Shown: positions 18,174-26,089 of the stretch, one piece after another | How positions within the stretch are numbered: position 1 is the stretch's first letter | Layout: each line of letters begins with the position of its first letter | NCBI GenBank assembly: GCA_964236585.1 | Contig: CAXSFE010000002.1 | Location: 1-64,000, forward strand | Length of the DNA: 64,000 nt | Direction of reading: 5' to 3' | DNA from: CAXSEF01 sp964236585 | GTDB taxonomy: Bacteria; Pseudomonadota; Alphaproteobacteria; Acetobacterales; Acetobacteraceae | Notes under the pieces: generated by a model | What the model saw: the letters and a program-made list of their open reading frames with translations, nothing else | What the model was told of the DNA's origin: nothing | Databases searched by the model: none | Made by a program: the position numbers and the translations under genes

Positions 18174-19376
18174 TCACCGGTCCCAGCGACAAGGCAGGGT
18201 GGCATATACGGCCGCCTCGAACGCCCGGCTGGCCGAAAGCGCGCCCGGATCGGCGAACGGCAGCAGCGGCGTGAGCAGCACGCCGCAGACTCCCCGCGCC
18301 GCGTCCACCCAGAAGAAGGTGTTGGTGATGCCGCCCCAGGAGAGGGTGCCGACGCCGCGCCCGCCCGGCGACGGCGCGGTGTCCACGAGCCCGCCCAGGC
18401 CCCAGCCCGGCTCCCCGCCCTCCAGCGCGACGTCGCACGACACGTCCGGCCGCGCCGTGGGCAGGCCCGTCGGGCGCAGGCCGCCGATCTGGTGCGTGGC
18501 CATCGCGCACACCGTGTCCGCGCGCAGCACCCTGGCGCCGTCCAGCTCGCCCCGGCCGAGCAGCATCCGCGTGAGCCGCAGCATGTCGCCCGCCGTGGAG
18601 AACAGGCCCGACCCGCCGCTCCGGTACTCGCCCGCCTGCTCGCAGGGCAGGTCGACGCCGCGCACGCCCTCCGCGAAGCGCCGGCAGGTGGGCACCAGGC
18701 GGACGGCGTGCCCTGCGTCCAGCTCGAAGGCGGTGTCCGCCATCCCCAGCGGCCGCAGCAGGCGCTCGGCCATCACGTCCTGCAGCGTCCGGCCGGTCGC
18801 CGCCTCGATCGCGCGCCCGACCCAGTCGCCGGACATGCCGTACAGCCAGCGCTGGCCGGGGTCGAACACCAGCGGCAGCCGCAGGCCCGCGAGCGTGCGC
18901 GCGAGCGCCGGCGGCGCGCCGGTCTGGCGCCGGAAGCGGAGCAGCGTGGCGTCCCAGAACTCGTAGCCGACCCCGGCGGTGTGGGTCAGCAGGTGATGCA
19001 GCGTGACCGGGCGCGAGGCGGGGCGCAGGATCGGCGCGCCGTCGCGCGAGAAGCCCTCCAGCACCTGCGGCGCGGCCAGCTCCGGGAGCAGGACGCCGAG
19101 CGGCCCGTGGAGCGGCAGCAGCCCGTCCTCCACCAGTGCAAGCGCCACCACCGCGGTGGCCAGCTCGGTCATCGCCGCGACCCAGAACACGCTGTCCGCG
19201 CCCACCTCGGCGGATGCGCCCCCGGATGCGCCCTCGTACAAAATGCCGTCCCGCGTCGCCGCCGCCGCGGCCACGAGCGGCACCAGGCCGTCTGCGACCG
19301 CCCTGTCGAGCGCCGTCTCGAGCCGCTCCGCCGCGGACCCGCGACGCGACACCTCTGCGGAGCGGTCGTCCTGCAT
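18174..19376 (-). CDS. Beta-lactamase-fold (serine hydrolase family) protein lacking catalytic Ser/Lys
   Basis: A 400-residue member of the class C beta-lactamase/esterase-like group. The fold landmarks are intact: LHHLLTHTAGVGYEFW, RWLYGMSGDWVGR (the Tyr motif), GGSGLFSTAGDMLR, and LSWGGITNTFFWVD for the third motif. The first motif, normally SxxK in a SMTK context, reads FWVAAMTELATA: the nucleophile position is Ala68 and the base position Glu71. On known chemistry the protein should be unable to form an acyl-enzyme. The frame is otherwise undamaged, so this looks like a pseudoenzyme rather than a dying gene. There is no signal peptide. Its ATG overlaps the AsmA stop (TGATG). Confidence 0.85.
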   Translation of the reverse strand: MQDDRSAEVSRRGSAAERLETALDRAVADGLVPLVAAAAATRDGILYEGASGGASAEVGADSVFWVAAMTELATAVVALALVEDGLLPLHGPLGVLLPELAAPQVLEGFSRDGAPILRPASRPVTLHHLLTHTAGVGYEFWDATLLRFRRQTGAPPALARTLAGLRLPLVFDPGQRWLYGMSGDWVGRAIEAATGRTLQDVMAERLLRPLGMADTAFELDAGHAVRLVPTCRRFAEGVRGVDLPCEQAGEYRSGGSGLFSTAGDMLRLTRMLLGRGELDGARVLRADTVCAMATHQIGGLRPTGLPTARPDVSCDVALEGGEPGWGLGGLVDTAPSPGGRGVGTLSWGGITNTFFWVDAARGVCGVLLTPLLPFADPGALSASRAFEAAVYATLPCRWDR

Positions 19377-21388
19377 CAGCGGTGCCTGGCGCGACGCACG
19401 GGCGTCACCACGGAGCGGGTGGACACCGGGTGGGCCACGACCGGCGCGGCCGAGTCCGCGGCGGCCTGGGCGCAGGCGTTGCCCTCGCCGGTGCCGAACT
19501 GGATCGTCGGCAGCAGTGCGGCCGGCCCCGCCAGGATGCCGAGCCCGACCGCCGCCCCGGTGCGGGCGGCCACCTCGATGCCCGGCATCACGCTCGGCGA
19601 GGACAGCGTGCCGCCGATGTTGATCGGCCCCGGCAGCGAACCGATCGAGAAGTGCGTCGAGCGGGTGTCCAGCGCGAGGTCAACCTTCTCGCCGTCGAAG
19701 TTGATGTCGCCGGTCGCCGTGGTGCGCTCCTCCGAGGTCTGCAGCAGGAACACCTTGGTGTGCAGCAGGCCGTTGTTCAGCACGAAGTCCGAGACGAAGC
19801 ACTGCACCTTCGCCTTCTGCGGGATGCCCAGCGCCGAGAGGATCGCCTTGCCGAACTCCAGCCCGGCGATGTTGAGCAGCAGCGCGCTGAGGTCGCCGCC
19901 GCCGCTCATCGACAGCTTCAGCCCGCCGTTGCCGGTGCCCATGACCTGCGCCACCGAGGTGCCGGCGCCGTCGATCTTGGCCTCGCCGGTGACGGTGCCG
20001 TCGCCCGCGAAGCTGTGCGTCGACGCCATGATCTTCGCCAGGCTCAGGTTGCGGAACGACACGTCGCTGTTGATCCGCTTGGCCGGCGCGTCGATCGCGA
20101 TGTCGGCCAGTATCTCGCCGTTGCCGAGGCCGAACTTTAGCGGGTGGACGTTGATCTTGCCGTCGACGACATCGATCCTGAACGAGATGTTGTCCATCGG
20201 CACGTACTTGTTGATGATCTTGTCGCCGTGATACTGCACGTGCAGGTCGGCCGCCTTCACCACCGGCAGGTTGATCGGCTTGTCCGGCAGGAAGTGGCCG
20301 CTGTGCTCCGCCTTGGCGACGCGCTCCTTCGTCTCCGGCGCCTCGTGCGCCGAGCCGGAGGCGCGGCCCGGGGCGGTGCCGATGAAGCCGCCCAGGTCGG
20401 CCAGGTCGACGCGCCTCGACTCGAGGTTCATGTCCACGACCGGCTTCTCGCCGCCCATCGCCACGTCGATGTCCCCGCCCAGGTCGCTCTCGCCGACCTT
20501 GCCGGCGAACTGGTGGAACTGCACCGCCTTCTTGCCGGCGTCGTAGGCGAGGTTGCCGGCGATGCTGTACGCCGGGGTCTCGGGGATCGGGATGCCGGTC
20601 AGCGGGAACAGCAGCGACATGTCCGGCCCGCTCAGCCCGAGCTTGAGCCGCGCGCCCTCGAAGTGCAGCGGGTCGTCGACCGTGCCGACCAGCGTGACCT
20701 TCGTCGGCCCGTTCTCCAGGTGCAGGTCGACCGGATACGGCTCCTTGCGGTCCTGCAGGCTCAGCAGCGCCCCGGCCACCAGGCCGCCGGTGATAGGCTG
20801 GTCGGAGTAGCGGCCCTTCAGGGCGGCCACGATGCGCGGGCCGGTGTCGCCGCTGGCCTCGCGCGTGCTGACGTCCAGGCCGACCGCGGACTTGGCCTTG
20901 GCGTCGGTGAACTGCACGTGGGTGTCGGCGATGCGCAGGTCGCCGATCTGCGGCGTGGCGCTGGTCTTCGCCGGCGCGGACCCGGCCGGCTTCGCGCTGC
21001 CCAGCGTCCAGTTGTTGCGCCCGTCCGGCAGCGAGGTGGCGACGACCTGGCCGCCGTCGACGGCGATCACCGGCAGCACCAGGGCACGGCTGCGGATGTA
21101 GGCCATCACGTCCGCGCTGATGGTCAGGGTGCGCGCGGTGGCGAACGGCTTCTCCTCGGGGAAGTCCGCGGGCTCCGCGACCACGGGGTCGTCGACGGTC
21201 ACGGTGGTGACGCGGCCGAGGTGGACGTGGAGGTGGCTGAGGGTGACCTTGCGGCCGAGCGCCGAGGACGCCTGCGCCTCGACCAGGGGCACGAACCAGT
21301 CCCAGCGCCAGAACACCGCCAGAAGCGCGATCGCAACGATCGGGACGCCCACCAGGAAGGGCCAGAGCCGTATGCGAGACTGCGCCAT
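19376..21388 (-). CDS. AsmA-family protein
   Basis: A 670-residue envelope protein with one N-terminal membrane anchor (WPFLVGVPIVAIALLAVF at residues 9-26) and a long periplasmic beta-rich part. AsmA/TamB-like proteins are thought to bridge the periplasm and carry phospholipids to the outer membrane. The domain signature is seen in GRKVTLSHLHVHLG near the start and in the AsmA C-terminal region from about residue 440 (ISFRIDVVDGKINVHPLKFG through IAGLEFGKAILSALGI). The ATG at 21388 is the last Met before the membrane segment. It overlaps the downstream beta-lactamase-fold gene and is divergent from an acetyltransferase gene. Confidence 0.88.
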   Translation of the reverse strand: MAQSRIRLWPFLVGVPIVAIALLAVFWRWDWFVPLVEAQASSALGRKVTLSHLHVHLGRVTTVTVDDPVVAEPADFPEEKPFATARTLTISADVMAYIRSRALVLPVIAVDGGQVVATSLPDGRNNWTLGSAKPAGSAPAKTSATPQIGDLRIADTHVQFTDAKAKSAVGLDVSTREASGDTGPRIVAALKGRYSDQPITGGLVAGALLSLQDRKEPYPVDLHLENGPTKVTLVGTVDDPLHFEGARLKLGLSGPDMSLLFPLTGIPIPETPAYSIAGNLAYDAGKKAVQFHQFAGKVGESDLGGDIDVAMGGEKPVVDMNLESRRVDLADLGGFIGTAPGRASGSAHEAPETKERVAKAEHSGHFLPDKPINLPVVKAADLHVQYHGDKIINKYVPMDNISFRIDVVDGKINVHPLKFGLGNGEILADIAIDAPAKRINSDVSFRNLSLAKIMASTHSFAGDGTVTGEAKIDGAGTSVAQVMGTGNGGLKLSMSGGGDLSALLLNIAGLEFGKAILSALGIPQKAKVQCFVSDFVLNNGLLHTKVFLLQTSEERTTATGDINFDGEKVDLALDTRSTHFSIGSLPGPINIGGTLSSPSVMPGIEVAARTGAAVGLGILAGPAALLPTIQFGTGEGNACAQAAADSAAPVVAHPVSTRSVVTPVRRARHR

Positions 21389-21621
21389 GAAGCGGCCGAT
21401 CCTCCGGGATGTCGCCAGCGCACGCAACGCCCGGCCGCGGCAGGGGGTTCCGGCAGCGCCGTGCGCCGGCGCCCGTCGCCCCTGGGCCCTTCGCCCGCCC
21501 GGGTCGCCGGGCCCGCCGCGCCGCCGGGGGCGCCGTGCGACCCGGCCGCGATCCGGCGGAGGCCTTCCAAAGCGGGCCCGCGCTGCTATAGGTCGGGCAC
21601 CCGGAGGAATGCAGGGCATCC

Positions 21622-22236
21622 ATGCGCCGAGACATCCCGCCCTACGAAGGCCTCACCCGCCTGGTGCTGGCAGACCGGATCGCGCGCTACGCCTGGACGG
21701 TGGGCGACCACAGCTACGGGCACCCGAAGGTCCTGGAGGAGGCCGGCGGGCCGCTCTCGATCGGGCGGTTCTGCTCGATGGCGGCCGTCACCATCATCCT
21801 GGGCAACCACGTCGGCTCGAACGCGAGCACCTACCCGTTCGATTCGTTCCGCCCCTACTGGCCGAACATGACGGACGCCTCGTGCCACAGGGCGAGGGGT
21901 GTCACCGTCGGCTCGGACGTGTGGCTCGCCGAGGGCGCGATGCTGATGCCGGGGGCGCAGGTCGGCCACGGCGCGATCGTGGGCGCGGGCTGCGTCGTGC
22001 GGGGCGAGGTGGCGCCGTACGCGATCGTCGCCGGCAATCCCGCCACCATCGTCCGCAGCCGCTTCGACCCCATCACGGTCGCGCGCCTGCTGCGCACCGC
22101 CTGGTGGGACCGCACCGACGAGGAGATCAACGAGCTGGTGCCGCTGCTGGTCACCAGCGACCTGGAGCCCCTGCTGCGCACCCTGGAGGCCGGCCCAGTG
22201 CCCGGGTCCGCCCGCGAGGGCATGGCCACGCTTTAG
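21622..22236 (+). CDS. CatB-like O-acetyltransferase (left-handed beta-helix)
   Basis: A 204-residue hexapeptide-repeat acyltransferase of the xenobiotic (CatB/Vat) type, which moves an acetyl group from acetyl-CoA to a hydroxyl of a sugar, antibiotic or other substrate. HSYGHPKV and SIGRFCSMAAVTIILGNHV are family positions, with the catalytic His in GNHV. The hexapeptide helix runs GVTVGSDVWLAEGAMLMPGAQVGHGAIVGAGCVV, and AIVAGNPATIVRSRF closes it. A DEEINELVPLL helix caps the end. The ATG follows GGAGGAATG. No linked sugar pathway is visible, so the substrate is open. Confidence 0.9.
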   Translation: MRRDIPPYEGLTRLVLADRIARYAWTVGDHSYGHPKVLEEAGGPLSIGRFCSMAAVTIILGNHVGSNASTYPFDSFRPYWPNMTDASCHRARGVTVGSDVWLAEGAMLMPGAQVGHGAIVGAGCVVRGEVAPYAIVAGNPATIVRSRFDPITVARLLRTAWWDRTDEEINELVPLLVTSDLEPLLRTLEAGPVPGSAREGMATL

Positions 22237-22286
22237 GCTGCCCCGGACCTATATGGCGACCGGTTGCGTTGATCCCAGCAGGCGAA

Positions 22287-22408
22287 GCAGGGCTGGGCTC
22301 TGCCCAGACCCGCCAGGGGCGAGCCGCCCCTGGACCGGCCTCACTTAAGTCCGGGTTTCCAAAGGCTAGCCTTTGGCGGGGTCCAGGGGCAGAGCCCCTG
22401 GCCTTGCC
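22287..22408. repeat. Palindromic intergenic repeat, copy R9
   Basis: Full copy in the convergent gap between the acetyltransferase (+) and SGNH esterase (-) genes. Stems: TGGGCTCTGCCCA, CAGGGGCGAGCCGCCCCTG, core CACTTAAG, CCAAAGGCTAGCCTTTGG, CAGGGGCAGAGCCCCTG. Confidence 0.9.
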
Positions 22409-22417
22409 TCGCCTCCC

Positions 22418-23533
22418 CTAGGGCCGTCCGGCGGCCGGCGAAACTCCGGGCCGCGGGTGCAGCAGGGCCGCGAGCCGGGTCGCGACCTGCGGGGCGATGC
22501 GCGCCAGGCTGTTCGGGCCGGAGGGGTGCAGCGTCGTGCCGTCCACGCCGAACGCCGGGTCGAGCATCCCCGTTGTGTCGACGTAGGCGACCCTGGCCGG
22601 CTCCGCGCACCGGGCGATGCCGGCCACCAGCGCGTCGGCCTGCATGCCGCCGAACGGGCGCAGCACGGCGATCCGCGCGGCCGGGTAGAGCGCGAGGAGC
22701 CCGTCGAGCGTGCGCGCCAGCGCCGACGCGACCTCTGCCGGCGCCGCGTGCACGTCGTTGGTGCCCTCGTTGAGCACGACCAGGGCGATGCCAGCGTCCC
22801 TGCGCCGCGCCACGTCCGGGAGGAGGCGGTCGTAGGTGGCGGGCAGGGCGGGCACGCCGCCGCTGCCCGACACGGTCAGGCCGGTGCCGCCGAAGCCGAT
22901 GACCCCGGCCTCCACGCCGAGCAGGGCGCGCTGCGCGTATGCCCAGCCCATGATGGCGTCGTTGCGGTCGGTGTCGTGCGGGGCCGTCTCGTTGACCGTG
23001 CGCACGCCCTCGGTGATCGAGTCGCCGAAGAACAGCACCCGCGTGCCCAGTGCGGCAGGCGCCGCGGCCACCGCCCCGCGGGCCAGCGTCAGGCCGGCGA
23101 ACACGACCGTGGTGGGGCCTGGCGTGGACCAGCGCGGCAGCTCCTCCGAGGTCGACTTCACCACCACCTCCAGCAGGTGGTAGGGCAGCGCCGCCGTGTC
23201 GGCGGGCAGCGCGGGGGCGATGCTCGGCGCCACCTCCGCCCGGGTCCAGGGCGACTGCGCGGAGTACCCGTCGATCCGGTAGTAGAGCTGGGGCAGCGGC
23301 GCCCGGTTGGCGGCGGTGGAGAAGCCGAGCGCCAGGCTCGACCCGGTGAACAGCGTGCTGAAGTACGCGCCGGCGTTGAGGGTGGCCGCCCCGGAGGGGG
23401 TCACGCTCCAGTTGCCCGGCGAGTAGAGGATGGCCGGGTCGTCGGGCGCGACCGTCGTCTGCGCGAGGGCCATGGGCGACGCCGCCGCCAGGGCGGCCGC
23501 CGTCAGCACGGCGGCCACGACACGCTTCGACAT
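22418..23533 (-). CDS. Secreted SGNH/GDSL hydrolase
   Basis: A 371-residue exported esterase. The signal peptide is MSKRVVAAVLTAAALAAASPMALA. A beta-sandwich-like N-terminal domain (residues 26-155) precedes the SGNH domain, an order seen in CE2-type acetyl esterases. Block I is LFFGDSITEG with the nucleophile Ser near residue 170, block III is NEGTND near 254, and the Asp/His pair is in DGTTLHPSG near 333. It probably deacetylates a polysaccharide or glycan outside the inner membrane; the substrate is unknown. It is a single gene between repeat R9 and the M20 peptidase. Confidence 0.85.
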   Translation of the reverse strand: MSKRVVAAVLTAAALAAASPMALAQTTVAPDDPAILYSPGNWSVTPSGAATLNAGAYFSTLFTGSSLALGFSTAANRAPLPQLYYRIDGYSAQSPWTRAEVAPSIAPALPADTAALPYHLLEVVVKSTSEELPRWSTPGPTTVVFAGLTLARGAVAAAPAALGTRVLFFGDSITEGVRTVNETAPHDTDRNDAIMGWAYAQRALLGVEAGVIGFGGTGLTVSGSGGVPALPATYDRLLPDVARRRDAGIALVVLNEGTNDVHAAPAEVASALARTLDGLLALYPAARIAVLRPFGGMQADALVAGIARCAEPARVAYVDTTGMLDPAFGVDGTTLHPSGPNSLARIAPQVATRLAALLHPRPGVSPAAGRP

Positions 23534-23605
23534 GGATGCCCCCAGGGTCGTTGGAAGCGGGAAGGCCGGCCGCGCATGTGGCCGCCTTGCGGACGAGGCA
23601 CGGGG

Positions 23606-23650
23606 GCCGGCCCCTGGCGGGGTTCGCGACGGGGCGGCGCCTCTGCCCTG
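23606..23650. repeat. Decayed half copy of the palindromic repeat
   Basis: GGGGCCGGCCCCTGGCGGGG followed by GGGGCGGCGCCTCTGCC keeps the stem order of a right half-unit, but the second stem is imperfect and no core is present. It lies between the ends of the M20 peptidase and the start of the SGNH gene. Confidence 0.4.
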
Positions 23651-23655
23651 CCGGC

Positions 23656-25128
23656 CTATTCCGCGAACGCCGCCAGCAGCCGCGCGTGCGAGCGCATCCC
23701 CGCGTGGAGGCAGCGCAGCTCGAACTTCTCGTCCGGCCCGTGCACCTGGTCGTCCTCCAGGCCGAAGCCCACCAGCAGGCTGTCGATGCCGAGCACGCGG
23801 CGCAGCTGCTCGACCACCGGGATCGAGCCGCCGGAGCCGATCAGCACCGCGGGCCGGCCGAACTCGGCGGCCAGGGCGGCGCGCGCGGCGGCCACCCAGC
23901 GGCTGGCGGACGCCACCTCGAAGCCCGGCGAGCCGCTGTAGGCCTCCAGGGTGGTGGCGGTCCCCGGCGGCGCGTGCGCGGCCGCGAAGTCGCGGAACAG
24001 GGCGACGATCCGGTCGGGGTCCTGGCCGGGCACCAGGCGGAAGGACACCTTGGCGCCTGCCTCGGCCGGGATCACCGTCTTGCTGCCGGGGCCCTGGTAG
24101 CCGCCCCAGATGCCGTTGACCTCCGCGGTCGGGCGGGCCCACAGCCGCTCCAGGCCGCCGCGGCCGCGCTCGCCCGAGGGCGGCGAGGACGGGGCCGACA
24201 CGCCGATGCCGGCGAGGAAGGCCGCCTCGTCGAAGCCCAGCGCGCGCCATTCGGCGAGCTGGGCGGGCGCGGGCTCGGCGACGCCGTCGTAGAAGCCGGG
24301 CAGGGCGACGCGGCCGTCGGCGTCGTGCAGGGCGTCCAGGATGCGCGCGAGTGCGGCGATCGGGTTGGGCGCGGAGCCGCCGTACATGCCGGAGTGCAGG
24401 TCGCGCGAGGCGCCGCGCACGGTGAGCTGCGTGTAGGCGAGGCCGCGCAGCCGGGTGGTGATCGCCGGGGTGTCGATGTCCCACATGCCGGTGTCGGAGA
24501 TGACCGCGACGTCGGCGGCGAGCGCCTCGCGGTGCTCGGACAGGAACGCCTCCAGGCTGGGGCTGCCGACCTCCTCCTCGCCTTCCAGCAGCACGGTGAC
24601 GCGCACGGGCGGGCCGCCCGCGACCTCGTGCCAGGCGCGCAGGGCCTCGAGCCACGTCATGACCTGGCCCTTGTCGTCCACGGCGCCGCGCGCGACCACG
24701 CGCCGTCCGCGCGGGCCGTCGACCACGACGGGCTCGAACGGCGGGCTGGTCCACGGCGCCAGCGGCTCCGCGGGCTGCACGTCGTAGTGGCCGTAGAGCA
24801 GCAGGTGCGGGCCGGGCGCAGCCCCTGCGCCGCCGGCCCGTGGCAGGCCGTCGTGGTGGGCGAGCACGATCGGCTGCCCCTGGGTCGCGTGCACGCCCAC
24901 CGCGAAGCCGATCGCCTCGAGCCGGGCGCGCGCCCAGTCGGCGGCGCGGGCGCAGTCGGGGTCGTGGTCGCGCTGCGCGCTGACGCTGGGGATGCGCAGG
25001 AACTCCACAAGCCGTGCGGTCGCAGCCTCCAGGCCGGCGTCGAGGTGGCGCAGCACCCCGGCCAGCACCGTGTCCGGCGCGGGCACGTCCTCGGTCGCGG
25101 CCGGGCGGCCCTGGTCGGGTGCGGTCAT
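23656..25128 (-). CDS. M20-family dipeptidase
   Basis: A 490-residue metallopeptidase of the M20 (ArgE/DapE/carnosinase-like) family, removing N-terminal residues or acyl groups from small peptides with two zinc ions. Metal ligands and catalytic residues are in place: LLLYGHYDVQ (His, Asp), RGAVDDKGQVMTW (Asp), LEGEEEVGSPSL (Glu-Glu), VISDTGM (Asp) and DDQVHGPDEKFEL (His). A dimerisation insert follows LHSGMYGG. Its start overlaps the TetR stop as ATGA, so it is co-expressed with that regulator. The intracellular location is inferred from the lack of a signal. Confidence 0.92.
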   Translation of the reverse strand: MTAPDQGRPAATEDVPAPDTVLAGVLRHLDAGLEAATARLVEFLRIPSVSAQRDHDPDCARAADWARARLEAIGFAVGVHATQGQPIVLAHHDGLPRAGGAGAAPGPHLLLYGHYDVQPAEPLAPWTSPPFEPVVVDGPRGRRVVARGAVDDKGQVMTWLEALRAWHEVAGGPPVRVTVLLEGEEEVGSPSLEAFLSEHREALAADVAVISDTGMWDIDTPAITTRLRGLAYTQLTVRGASRDLHSGMYGGSAPNPIAALARILDALHDADGRVALPGFYDGVAEPAPAQLAEWRALGFDEAAFLAGIGVSAPSSPPSGERGRGGLERLWARPTAEVNGIWGGYQGPGSKTVIPAEAGAKVSFRLVPGQDPDRIVALFRDFAAAHAPPGTATTLEAYSGSPGFEVASASRWVAAARAALAAEFGRPAVLIGSGGSIPVVEQLRRVLGIDSLLVGFGLEDDQVHGPDEKFELRCLHAGMRSHARLLAAFAE

Positions 25129-25799
25129 GCCTGTCCTCCGAGCGAAGCGTTGGGGTGTGCCTTGGCCGGGGCGTGCGCCAGGGCGGCCGGGGCCGCGTAG
25201 GTGCGCAGGAACATGGACACCGAGCTGGACACCACGCGCTCGACCTCCGCGTCGCTCGGCGTGACGACCAGCTGCAGGCGGCACTGCATGCCGATCCGCG
25301 TCTGGCACAGGGCGAAGAACTGGTCGGCGGCGAAGCGCGCGTCCTCGACCACGAGCCGCCCGGCCAGGGTCTGGCGCGTCAGCCAGTCGGCCATGTGCCC
25401 GGTCGCGCGCGCGGGGCCGGCGTCGTAGAACAGGCGTGCCAGGTCCGGGAACTTGCCGGCCTCGGACATCGTGACGCGGAAGATGGTCAGCCCGGTGGGC
25501 GAGACCATCACGCGCACCATGCGCTCGCCGATGCGGCGCAGCGCGGCCTCGGGGTCGGTGTCGTCGTCGGCGCCGTCGAACAGGGCCGCGATCTTGCGGC
25601 TGCACTCCTCGTTGACGAAGGCGGCGAACAGGTCCGCCTTGCCGGCGAAGTAGTTGTAGAGGGTTCCCTTCGACACCCCGGCCTCGGCGGCGATGCGCGA
25701 CATGCTGGCGCCCTCGTAGCCTTCCTGGGCGAACACCATGCCCGCGCCGCGCAGGATCTGCCGCTCCTTCTCGGGGGACAGGGCCTCGGTGCCGGACAT
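25125..25799 (-). CDS. TetR-family transcriptional regulator
   Basis: A 224-residue repressor. The N-terminal DNA-binding domain (residues 8-55) has the usual form KERQILRGAGMVFAQEGY, then SMSRIAAEAGVSKGTLYNYF as the helix-turn-helix. The C-terminal ligand domain belongs to the group with MVSPTGLTIFRVTMSEAGKFPDL, often found beside RND efflux genes. It is divergent from an outer-membrane efflux gene, with a palindrome in the gap, and overlaps the M20 peptidase gene by four bases. The start MSGTEALS is chosen over an upstream Met in a poorly conserved extension. Confidence 0.92.
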   Translation of the reverse strand: MSGTEALSPEKERQILRGAGMVFAQEGYEGASMSRIAAEAGVSKGTLYNYFAGKADLFAAFVNEECSRKIAALFDGADDDTDPEAALRRIGERMVRVMVSPTGLTIFRVTMSEAGKFPDLARLFYDAGPARATGHMADWLTRQTLAGRLVVEDARFAADQFFALCQTRIGMQCRLQLVVTPSDAEVERVVSSSVSMFLRTYAAPAALAHAPAKAHPNASLGGQA

Positions 25800-25955
25800 C
25801 GCGCTCTCCTCCTGCCTTCCGCCCGGACCGGGCGCTCGCAAGCTTGTGACCTGCCGGCATGCGGTGCGCCAGCGCCGGTGCTTCTACACTCACGAACCGT
25901 ACCATGCGGATCGGCCGGATTGACGATCGGGTCGAACCCGGTAGGTTGTCAACGC

Positions 25956-25974
25956 TGACCGAACCGATCGGTCA
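25956..25974. promoter_or_regulatory. Candidate TetR operator
   Basis: TGACCGAACCGATCGGTCA has perfect 7-bp arms, and inside it ACCGATCGGT is a perfect 10-bp palindrome. It lies in the 290-base gap between the divergent TetR and outer-membrane efflux genes, where TetR repressors of efflux systems normally bind. Confidence 0.55.
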
Positions 25975-26089
25975 CCGGTGCGGTGCGGGTGACCGAGGGA
26001 TGGAGAACGGCTGCGTGACCCTGCGGACACGAGCGACGCTGCGGGCACGGGGCACGTCGGTTCCGCCAGCCGGACCGACACCCGGAACG

